From NCBI GenBank assembly GCA_964454015.1, contig CAYVQF010000024.1, positions 7,608 to 71,607 of the forward strand: DNA of 64,000 bases. The letters are read 5' to 3'. The translations under genes and the position numbers were made by a program. How positions within the stretch are numbered: the first letter of the stretch is position 1; each line of letters opens with the position of its first letter. The notes under the pieces were generated by a model. It made no database searches and was not told the DNA's origin. It saw only the letters and a list, made by a program, of their open reading frames with translations. Below are positions 61,802 through 64,000 of the stretch, one piece after another. This stretch comes from CAYVQF01 sp964454015. GTDB lineage: Bacteria > Myxococcota_A > Bradymonadia > UBA4248.

Positions 61802-63853
61802 TCAGTTACAGGTGATTTCGAGGAGGTAGTCCGAGGTGCTGCCGTTGTAGCCGTCGACGACGAGGAAGAAGAGGTCGTTGGTGGCGATGGGCACGTTGAG
61901 GATCTCCACGGTTCTGCTGACGCCAGTGTTTTGGCGCACGCAAGGTGCGGAGCTACCGCAGACGCCGCCGTTGAAGTCGAGGAGGAAGAGATCCAGGTCG
62001 CCCGTGTCGTGGACCATGGTGATGTTGGCCGTGCCGTTGCGGCCGGGGGCGAAGATGTAGGTGTACTCCGGTCCCGACTCGAGGGAGGCGCTGCAGGAGC
62101 TGTGGTAGGAGGTGATGTTGTTGGTGGAGCCCGGGGCGCTGTTGTTCCACTCGTCGAAATCGTCGCAGGTCAAGAGCCAGCCGGCGGCGCAGCCTGAGCC
62201 GCCGCTGCAGTTGACGTCGAGGCGGTAGTTGCCGCTGGCGCCGTTCTTGCCGTCGACGGCGATGAAGTAGTTTTGGCCAGCCGTGGCGGTGAAGGTCACG
62301 GACTCGTTGCTCGTCCCCGAGGCGGCGCTGTAGTGGGTGCAGTTGTTGGGGTTGCAGTCGGGGTTGCCGGCGGTGTCCTCGGGCATGATCATGAGGTCGA
62401 GGTCGGCGCTGAGCCCAGTGAGGGCGACGGTGACGCTGGAGTTGGTGCTAGCGAAGAAGGAGTAGATGCGCTCGGGTCCACTTTCTTGGGCGCCGTGACA
62501 GCTATAGCTGTTGACGGTGGAGCTGCCGCCGACGGTGGTGGTTTCGTCTTGGACGCCACAGAACATCATGCCGCGATTGGTTTCGCAGATCGCGGCGGGG
62601 ATGCAGGCGGGGAAAGCGGCGCAGTCGGGGTCCTGACAGTCGACGAGGCCGTCGCAGTCGTTGTCGAGGCCATCGCCGCAGAGGGTTTCCGTGGTGCCTC
62701 CGGGGCAGCGACACTGGTTCTGGCTGCAGAGCTTGCCGTGGAGGCCACAGGGGCGGTTGTTGCAGTCGGGGTCCAGGCAGTCGACCAGGGTGTCGCCGTC
62801 GTTGTCGAGGCCGTCGTCGCAGACCGTCTCGGTGCAACCCGGGGCGGTGAAGCAGTCCGGATCTTCACAGTCAATGAGGCCATCGCAATCGTTGTCGTTG
62901 CCGTCGGCGCACTGGGTTTCGGTGTTGCCACCAGGGCAGGTACAGGCGCCGCCGCTGCAGACGCGCCCGTGGGCCCCGCAGGGGCGGCCGTTGCAGTCGG
63001 GGTCTTGGCAGTCGGTCAGGGTGTCGTTGTCGTTGTCTTTGCCGTCGTCACAGATGGTCTCTTCGGTGGCGCAGTTGGGGGCGCTGGTGCAGTCGGGGTC
63101 ATCGCAGTCGACGAGGCCGTCACAGTCGTTGTCTTGGCCGTCAGCGCATTGTGTCTCCGTGGCACCGCCGGGGCAGACACAGGCGGCGTCGGCGCAGCGG
63201 CGCCCGTGGCTGCCGCAGACTTGGGCGTCACAGTCGGGATCGGCGCAATCCGTGAGGGTGTCGTTGTCGTTGTCGAGGCCGTCATCACAGATGGTTTCGG
63301 TGCCCGCGCAGGCGGGGTTGCCGAAGCAGTCCGGGTCGAAGCAGTCCGTGAGGCCGTCGCAGTCATCGTCGAGGCCATTGGTGCAGTCGACCTCGGCGGT
63401 GTAGCCTGTCCAGCAGAGGCAGATGCCGCCTTGGCAGGATTCGCCGTTGGGTCCGCAGGCGCGGCCTTCGCAGTCGGCGTCCTCGCAGTCGGTGTGGCCA
63501 TCGCGATCGTTGTCGATGCCGTCGTCGCAGATGGTCTCGCCGCCGACATAGAGGCAGGCCGGGTCGGCGAAACAGTCGGGGTCTAAGCAATCGACCAGGG
63601 TGTCGCCGTCGTCGTCCAGGCCGTTGGTGCAGTTGGTCTCGGTGCCAGCCAGCTCGATCTTGCAGGCTGAGGAGCAGCCGTCGCCGTCGATGAGGTTGCC
63701 GTCGTCACACTCTTCGCCGAGGTGTTCTTGGCGGATGCCGTCACCGCAGCGGCCGTTTTCTTTGATCGGGGCTTCTTCACCACCAGCGCAGCCGAGCCAG
63801 AAGAGGGCAGCGAGTGCGGTGAGCGGGAGCAAGCGCGCAGACGGAAGACTCAT
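61802..63853 (-). CDS. MopE-like Cys/Asp-rich repeat lipoprotein with two pre-peptidase-like domains
   Basis: 683 residues from ATG 63853 (GAGG nine bases upstream). Signal with lipobox WLGC. After a short CGDGIRQEHLGEECDDGN start, about 12 repeats follow with the form NGLDDDxDGLxDCxDPDC, that is, Asp/Asn-rich calcium-type loops with Cys pairs as in MopE and Myxococcota metal-binding surface proteins. Two beta-rich units near the end (ERIYSFFASTNSSVTVALTG; PEYTYIFAPGRNGTANITMV) resemble pre-peptidase C-terminal domains. It is probably a disulfide-rich surface protein that binds calcium; biochemical proof is not in the sequence. Stretches of its DNA repeat are similar, so the copy number could be unstable. 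Confidence 0.85.
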   Translation of the reverse strand: MSLPSARLLPLTALAALFWLGCAGGEEAPIKENGRCGDGIRQEHLGEECDDGNLIDGDGCSSACKIELAGTETNCTNGLDDDGDTLVDCLDPDCFADPACLYVGGETICDDGIDNDRDGHTDCEDADCEGRACGPNGESCQGGICLCWTGYTAEVDCTNGLDDDCDGLTDCFDPDCFGNPACAGTETICDDGLDNDNDTLTDCADPDCDAQVCGSHGRRCADAACVCPGGATETQCADGQDNDCDGLVDCDDPDCTSAPNCATEETICDDGKDNDNDTLTDCQDPDCNGRPCGAHGRVCSGGACTCPGGNTETQCADGNDNDCDGLIDCEDPDCFTAPGCTETVCDDGLDNDGDTLVDCLDPDCNNRPCGLHGKLCSQNQCRCPGGTTETLCGDGLDNDCDGLVDCQDPDCAAFPACIPAAICETNRGMMFCGVQDETTTVGGSSTVNSYSCHGAQESGPERIYSFFASTNSSVTVALTGLSADLDLMIMPEDTAGNPDCNPNNCTHYSAASGTSNESVTFTATAGQNYFIAVDGKNGASGNYRLDVNCSGGSGCAAGWLLTCDDFDEWNNSAPGSTNNITSYHSSCSASLESGPEYTYIFAPGRNGTANITMVHDTGDLDLFLLDFNGGVCGSSAPCVRQNTGVSRTVEILNVPIATNDLFFLVVDGYNGSTSDYLLEITCN

Positions 63854-64000
63854 GGTGCGTGACCTCACGGTTTGGACAACAGACCAGTCATTGGCCTATC
63901 CCTCTTTATCTCGAAAAGAGGGGCGTGAAGCAAGGCCTCGTGCTGACCCACAATCCACGACCAAAGCCGGCATGGGGCTTGCTCGTTGTGAATTATTGTG

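Overview
The window looks like chromosomal DNA of a high-GC, Gram-negative predator-type bacterium, most likely a member of the Myxococcota or a close deltaproteobacterial relative. I infer this from an AgmX/PglI-type C-terminal domain (57352-58974), D-rich linkers behind lipoprotein signals, cysteine-rich MopE-like and Dickkopf-like repeat proteins, a possible MYXO-CTERM-like tail, and the very high number of predicted lipoproteins (about twenty). Two runs of exactly 100 N (30895-30994 and 55067-55166) show a draft scaffold broken inside repeats. I saw no rRNA, tRNA or CRISPR array.

Layout: 1-1130 end of a restriction-modification type protein; 1250-5217 a low-GC protease-like lipoprotein with a (GTCT)8 tract in its signal peptide, a small lipoprotein and a cysteine-rich paralogue; 5320-11089 pseudouridine synthase TruC, a DUF4139 protein, an outer-membrane-type protein, a Het-C/phospholipase-like protein and a membrane protein; 11220-13978 a small island with an AbiE type IV toxin-antitoxin pair, its operator-like inverted repeats and a dead IS3 transposase, lying beside a deletion remnant of an outer-membrane gene whose intact copy starts the next block; 13979-20163 a five-gene reverse-strand envelope operon (DUF4397, barrel, DUF4398, OmpA-like, barrel).

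20421-26433 holds flavodoxin, an FAD amine oxidoreductase and small lipoproteins; 26878-32057 an EGF/metallophosphatase protein and a large Cys-rich/fibronectin protein; 32477-39262 a hydrolase, a PDDEXK (YhcG) nuclease, TauE/SafE exporter, radical SAM protein, a zincin lipoprotein and an EFR1-type flavodoxin-ferredoxin; 39811-45423 a double FGE-sulfatase protein, a REP-like array, a dead transposase and two tandem kelch-like lipoproteins; 45606-57155 a beta-helix lipoprotein with a C11 tract, a sensor kinase/receiver pair, a META-domain lipoprotein, a 1000-residue lipoprotein preceded by heptanucleotide repeats, an ECF sigma factor and a short paralogue; 57352-63853 the AgmX-like protein, S-adenosylhomocysteinase, an acyltransferase and a MopE-like protein.

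The unifying theme is the cell surface. The most striking pattern is that three different surface lipoproteins carry a mutable simple repeat exactly at or next to the lipoprotein signal: (GTCT)8 at 1271-1303, C11 (G11 on the + strand) at 48474-48484, and a heptanucleotide array at 54976-55276. This suggests a phase-variable surface repertoire, which is an inference from sequence alone.
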